64,000 nucleotides of DNA from Anthostomella pinea (taxonomy: Eukaryota; Ascomycota; Sordariomycetes; Xylariales; Xylariaceae). Of the stretch, positions 26,297 through 38,331 are shown piece after piece. Location: assembly GCA_963556695.1 (NCBI GenBank), contig CAUWAG010000020.1, forward strand, positions 2,790,001 to 2,854,000. Direction: 5' to 3'. Positions within the stretch are counted from its first letter, which is position 1; every line of letters begins with the position of its first letter. The position numbers and the translations under genes were made by a program. Below the pieces are notes generated by a model. That model was not told where the DNA came from. It was given only the letters and a program-made list of their open reading frames with translations, and ran no database searches.

Positions 26297-27517
26297 TCAG
26301 GCCGAAGCGGCGACTGCTCTGCGCTCTGCGGTGCGGTAGACCAACTTCCGACCGCTCACCTTGCCCTTGCGCAGCAGATTCACGCCTTCCAGCAGGCCCT
26401 CGAACCCGTCAGTTTCAGTCCGAGTCGGGTGCTCCCTGAGCTCTCCGGCCGTGAACATCTGATGGATGGTTGGGAAGAAGGACGTGGCGAATTCGCGCGC
26501 AGCTGGCATGCCCTCTGTGCCAAAGGGCCCGGGCCAGCTGCACGGCAGTCCCCTCATCCACGAGCTTAGTATCCAGTCCGGCCGAACCGTGCGGCGGTCG
26601 GCGGTACGCTCCGGGTACGGCTCCAGGCCGACATCTGGTGGCGGTTAGACCGGAACCCCGGGAAATCAGGAAGCAGTGGGGACACGTACATTTACCGGCA
26701 CAACGGCCGAGAGCCTGGTAGCATATTTGTATTGTGCTCTCCTCGGTGATGCAATCAAGTGCGTAGTCGAGCACGTTGTTGGTAAAGGCGCGGATATCCG
26801 CGCCACACGCGGGCTTGTTGTAGTCGAAGCACTCATCGGCGCCGTAGGACTTGACCAGGTCGAAATTGCGCGGCGAGCATGTTGTGATGACGCGCAAACC
26901 GCAGCGCTTGAGCAACTGGATGGCCATGGTGCCAGTGGCGGTGGCACCACCGTAGACGAGCACATCGAAGGGCTCCTTGGCGGGTGTCTTGAGCAGCTGT
27001 GCTGGTATACCTAGCGAGTAGAATAAGGCCATCCCCGAGGTCGCGATGCGCAGGCCCATGCCGGCCCCGACCTCGAAGCTCATGTTGTCGGGCATCTTCA
27101 AGGCCATACCACCGTCGAGCGACACGTACTCGGCGAAGGTACCGCTCTGGGGTCGTAGGCCCTCCATGCCCTCGGTGGCACCGCACACGCGGTCTCCGAT
27201 CTTCAGGCGGTTGGAGGAGGCCACGACGGCACCGATAGCCACAACTACACCCGAAGCATCGGTCTGTCACACAGTTTAGTTGGTGGGCCCGGAAGTGGGT
27301 GTTTGGATGGCACACATACACCGTAGATAGCGCCCGGCGTAACGAACGGTCCTACCATCTTGGTATCTACTGGGTTCAAGCTCACGGCCTCGGTCTTGAT
27401 GATGACCGAGTCATGTCTGATAGGCGGCAGGGGTACATCCTCACGTATACAGTAGTCGAGCTTGTCGCTGGCCACGATAGCCCGCTGCGACGTGGGCAGA
27501 TGGGTCGAGACGGACAT
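26297..27517 (-). CDS. LovC-like trans-acting enoyl reductase
   Basis: Zinc-binding-dehydrogenase-like (MDR family) reductase of the kind that reduces enoyl intermediates in trans for fungal PKS and PKS-NRPS enzymes. Three exons: 27,517-27,320, 27,263-26,690 and 26,634-26,297. Introns are 56 nt (GTATGT..CAG) and 55 nt (GTACGT, CTAAC branch, CAG). The joined frame is intact, 1,110 nt, 369 residues, normal for the family. Visible are SLNPVDTKM, an NADPH loop VLVYGGATATGTMAIQLLK, TTCSPRNFDLVKSYGAD, DYALDCIT, GKYVGLEPYPER across intron 2, and a C-terminal KVSGRKLVYR. Its natural client, a PKS lacking a working ER domain, is not in the window. The start is the first Met of the exon, followed by TSQRAIVA, typical of the family. 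Confidence 0.9.
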
Positions 27518-29764
27518 GTTGAGTGAAAGGAGGATCTGACCTGGGACCAGGACAAAAGGGGACGATGCACAACCACACTACAAAGGGTCAAGTTACGAGG
27601 GATCGACTGCGGAGATATATAATGCAGGGGAACAAGAGAACAAGGGGTTAGGCGCCGGTGATCACGGTTGGCCCGTGGCCCAGGAGAGAGCGAGGTGGAA
27701 ACAGAGGTCAAGACCGAGGGACTGGCTAGGTGACCCGGTGACGAACAAGACAGTGGAGTTCACAGACATGGTTGCTGAAGGCTGACGGCCTTGTTAGCGC
27801 CGTGCAAGGTGAAGGAAAGACTATACCAGGTGGCTGACACGCATATAGCTACGTGATAGGCTGATAGCATCGAGGACACGGCCGCCCCTTACGTAGGTAA
27901 CATAGGTTACGTTACCTTGGATAGATAGCTCAGCCTGCATCTATTTTCCGTCGAGCCTGAAGGTGAGGTCCGAATTAGGAAACAAGGTGGTGGGAGGCTC
28001 ATCGGTACGCAGCGCCCTTTCGTCATGAGGCAGCCCCGAGCGGCACAGCACTTGAGGTCAGATTACATGTGCCCAGCACATAGCACGTGCAGACGGAAGC
28101 TTACTGTAATTTATGAGAGATGCCTACCTAGGTAGGTATATATCCCCAAGCTAGGCGTGTGGTGAGCGGGGTCTGTCGTCGATCAGAGGAGTGTTTTCTC
28201 GGGGCTACGGGACCGATAGGCTGTTGCCTACCTAGTAGGTAGTAGAGGGGCACGACAGGCGAAAAGCGTGGTGCTGTCTGCCAGGATGGGATGGTCAAAG
28301 GATGGGATGATCGAGGATGGTCAAGGATGGGATGGCCAAGAGTGGTGAGAGTGGTGGGAGTGGCGATAACTAGCCCGCAAGGGGAGATGGACTGGGGAAG
28401 TTGAGACAGAAACGGTAACGGTAAGGCTGATGCCTAATTAGGAATGGTGACGGGAGCTGTACCCTAGCTATAGAGATCTTGGTAGGAAGCTACCCCTGTA
28501 AGAAGAGGTGGTAGGGATGGGCATTTTCTATATTTGGAGGTTGGAGACTTTGGAGGATTATTATACTACGGCTGAGCCCCAGCTACCAGCCCTATCCGCA
28601 CCAGGCTGACCTGCACAAGGTCGAATGCAAACTGTGCCTCTCAAATACGCATACATATCTTCCTGCCGACCACCGGCTGCAGGAGTGTAGGACTATGCTT
28701 CCTACGAGCACGTGGAGGCCATGCCTCTGGCGACGTCATGGCAGACCTCGGGAGTCTCTCATCTCTTATCACTCACCAGCCTCACACCTTGCCACCAGCA
28801 CGCATGTCGACTGGCCCCAGGCGCTCGACGAAACGATGGCAGGATTCCATCGTTCAGTCTATACGGTCTATTCAGTCTACTCTTCTCGGGAGATCCGTGC
28901 GGGCGTGCTAGTGATAAGCACAGTCCGTACTGTACGCTGGGCGGCAGGGCGAGAGGCCCCAGCGTTGAGCCAGTCTCGTGTGCGGACTCTGCAAGTATGA
29001 CATGATGCTCACGATGCTCGTGATGCTTGCGGGGGAGGGAGCTTCGCCAAAGATCCAAGAGTCGCACGGCACAGCAAGAACGTGGAACGAGACCCAAGAC
29101 CCAAGACCCGACAAGGCAAGTATTCGCGATCGGAAAGCTGACAGTTCTAAAATAGGAATAAACTTTGGAGTCTGCAGTACCATCCTTGCCCCTTTTCCCC
29201 GTGCGTATCGTGATGTATGGACTTTTGTATGGCGTCGGTACCTGCGTCGGCCAGGCTGCCGAATCTCGCCCTTACTGTACTCGGTACGCAGGATAGCCTC
29301 AGCCGCACCCGTCGGCCCGCCCTCTCATTGGTCTAGGCACCGTCATCGCGGTCCATGACGAAGGATTGCCCAGGGCCTCACCTCTGTCCGCTGTGATGTC
29401 ACAGCTGAAAGGGCCATCCGCAAGTGCTGATCAGGAGCCGGCCCCCAGCCTTACCACACACACGCACATACACACACATCTATCCCGCCGAACGCCCACA
29501 TGAGACGAGACAAGATGGTGTTAAACACTGCGACCAAGCAATCAACCGACCAAGACGGGACAAGACGTGACAAGACGAAATAAGCTACTCTGCCACCTGT
29601 ATAGTTTAAGGCGTAAGATCGATCGATACCCATGCAGACGCCATCTGCGCCCTATATCATGATATACAACAGCTTCGTTCTCTGCCGTACTCTTCACCGC
29701 ACCGCCTGGTTATAAGGTAACCCCATATTCATCATACTTGTGAATCAGAACCACCGCAAGGGGA
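27518..29764. promoter_or_regulatory. Shared upstream region of enoyl reductase and bZIP-like gene
   Basis: A 2.2-kb divergent intergenic region. It contains perfect or near-perfect palindromes built on TAGGTA: CTACCTAGGTAGG within 28,124-28,140 and CCTACCTAGTAGGTAG at about 28,225-28,240, plus related text at 27,892-27,916. A GGATGG-rich tandem repeat lies at about 28,280-28,365. Open frames at 28,695-29,360 overlap on both strands, have no recognisable domain, and I do not call them. Which factor binds the palindromes is unknown. Confidence 0.4.
28280..28365. repeat. GGATGGGATG minisatellite-like repeat
   Basis: Imperfect tandem units of GGATGG, GGATGGGATG and GGATGGTCAAGGATGG, then a GAGTGGTGAGAGTGG variant. 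It lies in the divergent promoter region between the enoyl reductase and the bZIP-like gene. Confidence 0.6.
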
Positions 29765-31594
29765 ATGTCGTCCTCCAAAGTCGAACAGCATCCAGCTTCA
29801 CCGAGCCCCCCCAAGAAGTCGACCCGATCACAGAGCCCGAGAGCAAAGGAGCGGAGGAGGTGAGTCCAGCTCTTGGACTTCCATTAGTCCATGCCCGTCG
29901 CTAATCCAAACTCTCGCCAGACTGCAGAACAGGATAGCCCAGCGCAACCACCGTAAGCCGCCAACGCACGTCCAGGAGGGTCCATTACCAGCTATAGTGC
30001 TAACCTCTTTGTTTCCCAGGCCGCAAACTCAAGGAGAGGGCTGCTGGCACCGACGAGAGTGCCTCGCCCGAGGAACGGCTGTCGCGGTCTTGTTCAGCCA
30101 GTTCCGATACCTCGAGCCGCCACTCATCTCCCAGAGACTCAGGCGCCATGGAATCTACCTTCCTCGCCGAGTACATGTTGACAGGGGACTCTTCCGCCTG
30201 GGCCAATCTGGACCTGGCATTAGGTGTGTCCAGTCTCGCAGCATGTCAGTTGCTCCCGGTCGTGACTGATCACGCGTCTCTCGCAGTGTACCCTATGCCG
30301 TCCACCATGGACGCAGCAGCGTCGGCTTTCGACCCGGCCTGCTTCATGTCGCTAGCACCAGAATGTACCTGCAACGGGGTGACTGGCCCCTGCGCCCACC
30401 ATCTCGATGACTTTCAAGAACGATTCGTGAACATGATGGCGGCGCCGCTACCGCCGCCTCCCCATCCTCCTTTGGCGCCTTCTCCTAGCCTGGCGCCCGT
30501 CCCGGCGGCGCCCGATGACCCCATGTTCATGCAGCCGATGTCCTTCGAAGCTGCAGGTGGTAATGAGCTGTATGACCTGCCGGTGTCGCGGGGTCCGCAT
30601 CCGTCGCAGCACGGCCGGACGTTGTCAAGGTGGGTTTCAAGCAACACGGCATTCTCACCTCGCTCCCCGACGCCTTCTGACCATGTCATGCTTGAACAGA
30701 CACTCACGATCACGCTCTCAGAGTGTCCAACAAGCCCGTCGTCGGAAGCGTTCCGCAACCATGGCGCTACCCCTCTCGCAGATAGCAGCAAGCGTAACAC
30801 CGTCACATTCGCCAGAAGTAGCAAGAGCAGCATCATCACCCGCTCTGTCGCCCATCGACGCCGAAGCTGCGAATGCCAGTGCAGCCAATTCGGTCCGCTT
30901 CAAGGCCGTCCTCGACTTTGTGCGGAATGCCGGCTTTCAGGATTTCGACTCCATGGTGACGTCGTACTACACGACACAGTTTGAGAAGAACAGCCTCGCC
31001 GACGTGTCGCAGCGGGCCAGTCGTGGCCGCCGGCTTCATAAACTGTTGCATGATCTGCATGAGAGTAGCAACCGGTGGTCCAAGTGGGAGTCGCGAGGCT
31101 TCAAAGACAGCGTCATGCAAAGTGCCCGTGAGTGCCCGCATGCCCCCCGTGCGCCGGCCGAGGAGCTGACGGATTGTGTTGCAGGGAGGATCTGCGTAGC
31201 CGAGATGGACAAGGTGGCTCAGGACCACCCGCGAGAGCAGGAGCGGTACCCAGTGCCAGCTTTCGACGGGCTCGGCAATGACAACGAGAGCGTCATGTCG
31301 ACCGACAAGGACAGGAATGCAGGCCTGTCTAGCTTGGGGTTGTCAGCGTCGTCGCATTTGACGGTGCCAGACGATATGGAGACTCTCCAAGACGAGGTTG
31401 GTGGTATTCTGATTTGTCTCCAGGTTGTCCCTATGCTAACCCCTGATCAGGCACCCAATGTCTGGTCGATATTGACGGAGATGGCCGGCCCGGATGGCCT
31501 GCAGTGCGACCAGGTCTCTCAGTCGGTTCTTGAATCTTTGGTCCAGGCTCGGCGAAGTCAGAAGACGAAGTTGAACCCATTTGTTGGCACATAA
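29765..31594 (+). CDS. bZIP-like transcription factor, possible cluster regulator
   Basis: The basic region ERRRLQNRIAQRNHRRKLK is encoded across the first two introns, with the core NxxAQRxxR of fungal bZIP proteins. No clear leucine zipper follows; the sequence turns Ser-rich. Exons: 29,765-29,859, 29,921-29,952, 30,020-30,223, 30,287-30,629, 30,700-31,127, 31,185-31,396 and 31,451-31,594. The last two introns (57 and 54 nt), like the third (63 nt), are multiples of three and so are less certain. The full model is in frame: 1,458 nt, 485 residues. A Cys cluster CTCNGVTGPC (exon 4), a Pro-rich stretch, an Arg/Ser-rich patch and a helical C-terminal half follow. The place between biosynthetic genes suggests a pathway regulator, by inference only. 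The alternative is a general regulator next to the cluster by chance. Confidence 0.75.
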
Positions 31595-32799
31595 TTATTG
31601 TATAACTCTTTGTATTGTATAACTCTTCGTATACCCACGCATGTCGAATAGGGGTGGGACGCGCGTCGTGTTACTGACGCTGTGGATAAAGAAAGTACGA
31701 TATTGCGTTTTGTCTCGTACCTATCTAAGCACCACGAGTGGACAGCAGAAAGGCCCTGTATGGAAGTGAAGTTCCAGAACGAAGTGGAGGAACGAAACGG
31801 CACCCATTCCTCTTCCTGCGTTAAGCCCTGCGATCTGATTGGTGCGGAGGTTCTTGATCCCGCTCCGGCGCTAGGCTCTGTATGGCTAGATAAGCTGGCT
31901 GGCTGGTAACGCACGGACCACCCACGACCCTTGGTTGAGGCCAGCTGTCTCGCGTTGGGAACTTCACTTCCATCTCTTGGGTGCGGCGCCCGGTAGCTTG
32001 CGTAGGGCCGCGGCGTAGCCTCGATTTGTAATTAAGTAAATCAGCCATGTTGCAGCCATGACACGGGATGCAAAGCTGTGAGGCGTTATCAGCATCGGGA
32101 AGCTAAGTTGCACTCATGGGTTGTGTAAACGAGGAAGGAAGGTAGGTAGGTACCTAACCTTAGTTTCTTAACAGATATCAGAAAAGACCGGCACACGCAC
32201 AGGATTGATTGATTCTAGGATTGATTCACCAACAGCTTCGTGTTTTGCAAAATTGCAACTGTGGGCCACATTTCGCCACCCGTAGCTGGACCGAAGTCTA
32301 TCCGGCCTGCCACCCGACCAATCAGCATCGAGCCGAGTTGGGTGGGTTGGTCTCTAGGTAATTTTCTACATTTTCTACATGAGCTACTGAACCTTCACTT
32401 CGTCACCGATTCAATCCAGCACAGGCCTGGGGTAGGTTGTGAACTGACAGCCGCTATGGATCCTCAACACTGGGAGGCTTTGGCAACTCCGACTCCTATA
32501 GCAGGAGCCATGTGCCTCTTAAGGGGGTGGGTGGTGGACAGAAGACCACCTGCTTACAAAACGCTGGTCCAGTGCGCACCAAACTCTACTATAACTCTCC
32601 AAGAACTCACCCGGGCGTTTGTTTCTGTTCCTATAAGGTATCCAGGACACGCACTGACTGCGCCATCATGTCTCACAACGCTCGTGACCGAACAACGTGT
32701 CTATGGTACGGACAGATACAATATGTACTGACCTCAGTGATGTATCATGACTACCCTGAAGGCGTCGAGCGTCCGCCGCCAACTCGTGCTATTTGTACA
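31595..32799. other. Intergenic with a MITE-like inverted-repeat pair
   Basis: Between the 3' ends of the bZIP-like gene (plus) and the first P450 (minus). No gene recognised. It holds a perfect 16-bp inverted repeat at 31,760-31,775 and 31,958-31,973, and a TAGGTAGGTACCTA-type motif at about 32,142-32,156. Confidence 0.55.
31760..31973. repeat. 214-bp segment with perfect 16-bp terminal inverted repeats
   Basis: ATGGAAGTGAAGTTCC at 31,760-31,775 is the exact reverse complement of 31,958-31,973. The size and structure would suit a MITE, but I see no convincing target-site duplication just outside the arms. It lies in the 3' intergenic region. Confidence 0.45.
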
Positions 32800-34613
32800 T
32801 CACCACCCTGGCACTTGGCGCGCCTTGACCTCGATGCCATGCAGAGGCTTCGAGGAAAACCCGCCACCCGATACCGCCACCTTCTTCTCATCCAGTTGAG
32901 ACTCATCTGAAAGGATGAACTCGAATCGCCCAACGCAGCAGGCCAATACGCACAGCATCTCGTGCCTGGCAAAGACACGGCCAATGCAGTCGCGGGGCCC
33001 GTGGATGAAAGACATGAGGGAATACTTGCTGAGAGCACCGCCGGTAGCATCGAAGCGGACCGCGCCTGTCGTCTCGTCTCGGCTGTACCAGCGCTCTGGC
33101 CTGAACTCGGCTGCGTCGGGTCCCCAGTTCCGGGGGTCGCGGTTGAACCCGTAGATGCTGACGACGACCTTGGTCGTGGCGGGGACAAAGACCCCTGCGA
33201 CCGTGGTGTCGTCGGTGGCATTCTTCAACACCTGCGGGATGGGGGGCCAGTATCGCAGGCTTTCCGAGATGAAGGCGTTGAGTAACGGCATACTGTCCAC
33301 CTCGGTGCTGTAGGCCGACGGTTCGCTGTTGGTGTCGGGACTCGGCAGCTTTGCCCGGGCTTCGGCACGGAGGGCCTTCTGCCACTCGGGCCGCCGGCAC
33401 AGTTCGTACAAAGTCCAGGTCAGGCCGACCACTACTGTCTCATGGCCGGCGCCGAGCATCACCATCATGTGTGTGACCAGCTCCTCGTCTTCTACAACCT
33501 TGCGGTCACGGATCAAGGCGCTGATAATGTCATGTGTCGTCAGCTCGCCCTTGGCCTGGAGAGCCTTCTTCTCGCGCACTGAGGCGGCACAAGCGTCGCG
33601 AAGCAGCTGCCGGGCCGTGTCGACATCCTTGTTTTGTCGAATAGGGATACGGTCTAGTATGCCGGCGGGGATGGCGAACTTCAGCAGAACCGCCATGGCC
33701 TGCCACAGGCGGGTTGGGTTGAAGGTGCGACGATAGTTCCGGACCAGATCCGAATCCGGGCTCTTGATGGACTCGGAAGTCAACGCCCAGGGCCGCTTTG
33801 GAAATGACGTCCAATGCGGCGTGGCCCGCATGGTAGTCAATCTCGAACGGCGTCGAGAATCCCTTCTCCGAGGCGGTCTGCTGCACCAGGGTAGTGAACT
33901 TGGCCGTCGTCTCGACGGCCTTGCTCCAGAACACGGGATACAGATCGCGAATCTGCCTCGTGGAGAACGAGGGAAGGAGGAGCCTTCGCTGGCGCTTGTG
34001 CTCTTCGCCATTGACGAGCACAAGACCCGGGCCGAGGATGCGACCCGCGATTTTGGCCAACAGCTGGGGTTGGACGAAGTCGTTCGCTCGCTGGAGCACC
34101 TCAACAACGCCTTCCACCGATGTGAAGACCAGCCGCTCGCTGTTCAAGATGCCCAGGTATCTGAAGACACCGTCGTGTTTGATCTCGCTCTGCCTGGAAC
34201 AGGGTGAGTACTGTGGCCTTCGTTGGACCAGGCCGTCGAGCATCTCGGACTCACCATTGAGCAGACTCGGCGACGTTCATGCCGGAGAAGGTGCGGTGCA
34301 TGTAGCCATTCCACCAACTCCTGTCGGCCTGCCGCAATCGTTAGCACTCGGTCCCACAAGCTGAGTTGATGTCCGGTATACTTACTGTAGGCTCCGGCAG
34401 ATGCCGCAGGGGTGAGAGCAGTTTTGGGTATATGATGATTCGGTACAACGCCCACGCGGAGAAGTGCAGCATCCAGATCACGTAGAGAGATACGTAGAAC
34501 TTGACCTCGGTGAAGACCGGGCCCCTGCTCGCACTCTCACACAGGTAGTAGGAAGCGAAGGTGATGGCGACGGATGAGGCGGTTAGCCTCCGGAGAGGCG
34601 TGGCGAAATCCAT
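32800..34613 (-). pseudogene. Cytochrome P450 (first), one-base frameshift
   Basis: Fungal microsomal P450 with an N-terminal hydrophobic anchor (VAITFASYYL, then FYVSLYVIWMLHFSAW). Exons: 34,613-34,386, 34,328-34,255 and 34,193-32,800. Introns are 57 nt (GTAAGT, CTAAC, CAG) and 61 nt (GTGAGT..CAG). Motifs: I-helix MLGAGHETVVVGLTW, ESLRYWPP (ExxR), FRPERW and heme loop FIHGPRDCIGRVFA with the Cys ligand. The frame changes at 33,775-33,778: after SKAALGVDF an extra C shifts translation, and the natural continuation ESIKSPDSDLVRNYRRTF is in another frame. All motifs are otherwise good, so the break is recent or a base-call error. It would act as an oxidative tailoring enzyme in the ER membrane; substrate unknown. 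Confidence 0.85.
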
Positions 34614-35682
34614 CGAGGCAGAATAGCATTGCTAAGTTCCCAAGTGCTAATGCTGCTCGCTAGTCGAGGCTGGGACTTGTCCCACTGGCCTTTATATCGG
34701 AGGCTAATGTCTCTATGACGGGATGTTGGTGACGTCTGCCTCGTGCTGACGGCTGGTCGCGCCTCATTCTAGGCGGGCCTGCTATTTCCCCTTTCCTGCA
34801 ATCCTACGAACTGACCGGAGGAGCAGTGGGCGATAGGGATCGCCCATGGGCTGTGATACCGAGGGCTAAAAATAACAGCCCGCCCCGGGACGTCAGCCGC
34901 TTACTGGCTTGGAAGTTGGGGGCTGCCATGGTCCCCAGCTGGCTGACAAGCCCGCGCTGATCCCTGGGACGTTTTGACATGACGAACGAGCTGAAGTTCA
35001 CAGCGCGCGGGGAGAAATGAAGAATCGATATTTGTCGATGGATAAGCTGGCCTGAGAGTTTCGGCCTTTACTATAGGCAATATTGTGGTGACCAACTTCT
35101 TCGTCTTCATCGGCATCGGCCGTTTCTGACCACTGCCATGGATGTGATTGTGCCATGGTTAGTACCTCCTACCGAGGCAATGTTCTGCCAGTATTGTCTA
35201 GTACTTTGCCTTGATGAACATGCGACCTGTGAAGAGAGCCTCCAAGCCGAATCCTCAAGGTTGAACGCTCAATCATCGGCGCCATGCCCCGGTGTGCTCG
35301 AGTGTGTTTGTGGTTTCGTTACGAGAGTTACGTACCTGTCCAAGCTGGGACGGTGGAGCGGCGCGGTCAAGATGAGAGACCTAAAGTAGTAGTTGTGAAT
35401 CACGTCAAGACGAACTATCGGCAGCGAGCGCGCGGCATGTCATTTGGATCTGGTAGTGGCAACTTATCCTTCATAATAGAGTATATCTCTAACTATTCTA
35501 ACCATGTGCCGGGAAGACAGCCAGCCGGATAGCTTGTGCTGATTTAAAACGAATTTCCACCCGCCAATGTACAAGACCGAATAAAGGCACTCAGCCGATG
35601 CAGTTGTGGGAATCTGTGGAAGCAGCAACCTGCCCTCAGTGGCGCGTGGGTAGGTGGATGATGGGTCGAATGGTCAGTCTAT
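34614..35682. other. Intergenic between the two P450 genes
   Basis: Upstream of the first P450 and downstream of the second, both on the minus strand. I see no domain in the small open frames. GC-balanced sequence with no repeat that I can support. Confidence 0.5.
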
Positions 35683-37499
35683 TCATCTTGGCATGTTCCT
35701 CGGTCTTAGGGAGACCTTTGTACCTGTACGGCTGCTTGTTACCAGCCCAACGTGTTCCGACCAAGGCGTGCTGGCATCGTGGCATTCGATCGATTCAAAC
35801 TGTTGTACCAAGCGAACAACCACATATGCGGCCTGAGTAAGGGCGTATTGCTGCCCAACGCAGATAGGTGGCCCGCCGTTGAAGCTGGTGATGCGTCGTC
35901 AGTAACGTCTCGTGGCCGTCGAGGTGAACTTCAGGACTGCTTACGGTATACATGCCCATCCTGGGCGCAGGGTACTGTCGTCCCAGCGGTCCGGGTTGAA
36001 CACGTGCGAATCGGGGCCAAAATGCTCAGGCATCCGATGCATCGACCACAAATGGTAGTTCACCAGCTGACCCGCTCGTACGAAGACCGGAGAGCGCCCA
36101 TCAGGCCCGCCTCCGTGCGGCAGTGTCGTGTTCTCGGTGGCGATGCGCGAGTTCCAGGGCACCACCGGATAGAGGCGAAGGGCTAGTGTTTTTGATCAGC
36201 TCTACACCCCTGGCACTGTTCTTAACGTCAAGGTTGGCTATACACACATTCGTTGAGAAGGTTGCGGATGTACTTGACAGTTCGAAGGCCGTCGTAATCG
36301 GGTATACTGCCCTCAAACGTCTGGTCTATTTCGCTTCTCAGGCGGGCCCAAATATCCGGGCGGCGGGCAAGCACGAAGAACGTGTTGCTCAGCAGAGCAG
36401 CCGTGGTGTCACGACCCGCCAGCAACAGGTTCAACGTTTCGTGCCTCAATTGGAGGGGATCTCGCGTCTCATTGGCGATTTCGTGGAGAAAGACATACTT
36501 CTCCTTCCCACCTGGAGCTTCTTTCTCCTCTGTCAAGGGGCCATGGTGGGCTTTGCCATCCGACCGCGCGAGGAACTCGGCAATGACCCGTCGAGTGTTC
36601 TGTGGACGGTCTCGCAGGCCTCGTCAAACTTGGACTTCTTCTTGGCGGCGAAGAGAGACTGGATCCAGGCGAATGGACGTAGTGCCGGTGACTCGCGCAG
36701 GCCATGGACGTGTATTCGGCACTGGGCGTAGTCAAAAGCATGCATGAATCGCAGAGCGTTGGACCCCGGGGGTGACAAAAGCGAGCCGAATGACCGGCCC
36801 AGTAGAAGCTCTGTTGCCGAGTCCAATGTGAGACGGAAGAACAGCGGCTGGAGATCAGCCTCGACCGAGCCGGAGCGCCGGTCCGGCTGCGGCAATGCGG
36901 TTAGGAAGTCCTGGAGATGGCGCTCAAAAGCAGAGAAAGATCAGATACTTGGACCTTGGTGAAGGTAGGCCGCACGAGGGACTGCAGCGACGTGGTCAGA
37001 GATGTCTCGATGGGAATGACCTCTCATGTCTCTTGAAGGGGTTCTACTGGTTGTTGCCAGCCACTTGCGAGTGCCCACTCACCCTTGAATGCTCCCAGGA
37101 CGTGCCATCGTTTGTAAAAATGCCTGGCCCGGTGAGAGGCCCCAGGATTTTCATACGCCTCGGCCCAAGGTCGAAATGCTTGAACTTGGTGGCCAGGACT
37201 GCCTTTACATTCTCAGGGTCGATGGTGAAGATGGTGGTCCGGCCCAGTGACGAAGCTTGAAAGGTAGGCCCGATGGTAGTGAAGCGGTGATACCACATTT
37301 CCAACCAGGTGTTAGCCTTCCATGCCCTGGCGGCCTCTACGACGTTCTGGACACCGAGTATTGTCTCTGGCTGCTGATAGCGAGGAGCAGGCAGGCAGCC
37401 ATGGGCGGTGGCGAAGGTTTGGTTCTGCCATCTCGTCTTCAGCCAGGTGAGGGTGGCAAGTAGGAGCGCAGCAAAGATGATAAGCAACGGGGACAGCAT
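35683..37499 (-). pseudogene. Cytochrome P450 (second, CYP52-like), two frameshifts
   Basis: P450 resembling fungal alkane/fatty-acid hydroxylase types. It starts with a membrane anchor (MLSPLLIIFAALLLATLTW) and continues with GVQNVVEAARAW and FKHFDLGPRRMKILGPL. Introns: 37,082-36,982 (101 nt), 36,247-36,183 and 35,944-35,885. Motifs: LLLAGRDTTAALL (I-helix), NESLRLYP (ExxR, across an intron), FNPDRW, and heme loop FNGGPPICVGQQYAL after the last intron. Two shifts are needed: at 36,931-36,938 (VSDLS to AFERHLQDFL) and at 36,586-36,590 (VHRTLD to RVIAEFLARSD). The conserved Arg two residues before the heme Cys is Pro here (CCT where CGT is usual). Together these make a functional enzyme unlikely. 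Confidence 0.82.
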
Positions 37500-38331
37500 G
37501 GCGCGTATCGTGAAGACGCCAGCAGTAAGGGTTTTCGTGGTAGGTGATTCAGTTGCACGAGCAGGCTTGGGTTTGAGTCGGTCACTGGTATGATGTGCGT
37601 CCAGGGCCAAGGGGACATGATAGATGGGTGAGGTATGTCTGATTTGGCCCTATTCCGCCGGCTATCCCAAAAATGGTCGAGACAGAAGCCCGATGAGTAT
37701 GACCGAGTGCCAAAGACCTCTGAAAGGCTGAGGGTTCTCCTTCAGCTCAATTGTCAGCAAGGCGCCGTCGGCTGACATTGAACGACGTTCGAGTCCGACT
37801 CGGCGGGCCCTGACCAGGCTCTCTGATAGAGGCACAAGCACAAGTGGGGGGGAGTAGATCTCGCTCATCTTCGCGCAGGCGCATCCTAGCAATGACAGCT
37901 TCCCACGTGCAAGGTGTTCCATCACAACTGACATGGTTCTGCATGGATGGCCCTGAAAACGTGGGCCAAGGCGGCATCAATAAGCATGACTACCCTAATA
38001 ATTATCAGATCGACTATGATAAAACAACAAAAGGGGGGGTCCTTCTCTTGTTACATTCAATGGTACTAGCCCCGCCACCCGGTCACCCACCACCCGGTCA
38101 CCCGCCACACCTGGCAAATACTCGTAGGTGGTGGTTGTTGTGGTTGTTGTATTTAACGCCAGGAGATCAAGCCGCATAGCGGCGATCTCGAGCCTCCCAA
38201 GGGGCACCAAGGGGCATATAGGTGTGCTAGGCTAGGAAGTACCGATACGGTGTATTACAAGGAACTTTTTTCGTCGCTTAACCGATCTAGCAAATCGTCA
38301 CCGCCCGACTATCTGTATCCAGGCTGCATTC
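37500..38331. other. Intergenic upstream of P450-2 and truncated transporter
   Basis: The divergent region should contain the first transmembrane half of the transporter, but none is visible. A short tandem repeat CCACCCGGTCACC (about 38,074-38,107) and a GGTGGTTGTTGTGGTTGTTGT run (about 38,128-38,150) lie in it. Confidence 0.5.

Noticed and set aside
28695..29358. Overlapping frames on both strands between enoyl reductase and bZIP-like gene
   Set aside because: No recognisable domain, no splice-supported extension, similar openness on both strands.
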